Source: Caldilineales bacterium
Lineage (GTDB): Bacteria > Chloroflexota > Anaerolineae > J102
DNA length: 33,870 bases
Reading direction: 5' to 3'
Assembly: GCA_026417535.1 (NCBI GenBank)
Contig: JAOADB010000008.1
Location: 1-33,870, forward strand
Part shown: piece by piece, positions 33,852-33,870 of the stretch
Layout of the letters: each line of letters begins with the position of its first letter
Numbering within the stretch: the stretch's first letter is position 1
Made by a program: the position numbers and the translations under genes
The notes under the pieces: generated by a model
What the model was told of the DNA's origin: nothing
The model's input: only the letters and a program-made list of their open reading frames with translations
Databases searched by the model: none

Positions 33852-33870
33852 CTGTCTCTTATACACATCT
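33852..33870. other. Tn5/Nextera transposase adapter (sequencing artefact)
   Basis: CTGTCTCTTATACACATCT is the 19-base mosaic-end sequence used in Nextera libraries. It occupies exactly the last 19 bases and is not genomic; the true sequence ends at or just before 33851. Confidence 0.95.

Overview
The window is a GC-rich bacterial segment with a Chloroflexota (Anaerolineae/Caldilineae-like) flavour. That placement is an inference from gene content (Uma2-type protein, MoxR/DUF58 pair, CUT1 sugar operon, DUF6391-like gene beside holA, short GlpA) and from abundant short tandem repeats between genes; no rRNA or universal marker phylogeny is possible here. The last 19 bases (33852-33870) match the Tn5/Nextera mosaic-end adapter, so the right edge is a sequencing artefact and the last gene is cut there.

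Layout. (1) 1-4139, plus strand: the C-terminal part of glycerol kinase, a short GlpA-like glycerol-3-phosphate dehydrogenase flavoprotein, an SdhB-like iron-sulfur subunit, two SdhC/SdhD-like heme-b membrane anchors, and an overlapping methyltransferase-like gene with a zinc ribbon. No SdhA is present. The arrangement reads as a complex-II-like membrane module whose flavoprotein has been replaced by a glycerol-3-phosphate dehydrogenase; this is the most interesting system in the window. (2) 4265-9776: a MazEF-type toxin-antitoxin pair, a PfpI/DJ-1 protein, a DUF6391-like membrane protein coupled to holA (DNA polymerase III delta), an alpha/beta hydrolase, an FmdB zinc ribbon and a Uma2-family protein. 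(3) 9946-18522: an SH3b membrane protein behind a strong promoter, then on the minus strand a membrane-bound 7TM/GAF-like/HTH protein upstream of ftsK, and a MoxR-DUF58-GNAT operon. (4) 18639-22636: an MFS transporter, then enolase with a class V aminotransferase in one minus-strand operon. (5) 22995 to the end: galactokinase divergent from a LacI-type regulator, followed by a sugar ABC transporter (binding protein and two permeases, no ATPase), a GPH-family symporter and two unclassified glycoside-hydrolase-like proteins. An identical LacI-type palindromic operator lies before the regulator and before the transporter operon.

A second theme is non-coding. Many gaps hold arrays with exact 7-nt periodicity in three sequence families (GGTTACT, GACGAAG, AACTTGA). 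Four genes end on a stop codon that lies inside a GGTTACT-type heptamer. A further repeat family (GTAGCGCAAGATG palindrome; three tandem 50-bp units) and TGTCCTAC palindromes occur around eno and galK.
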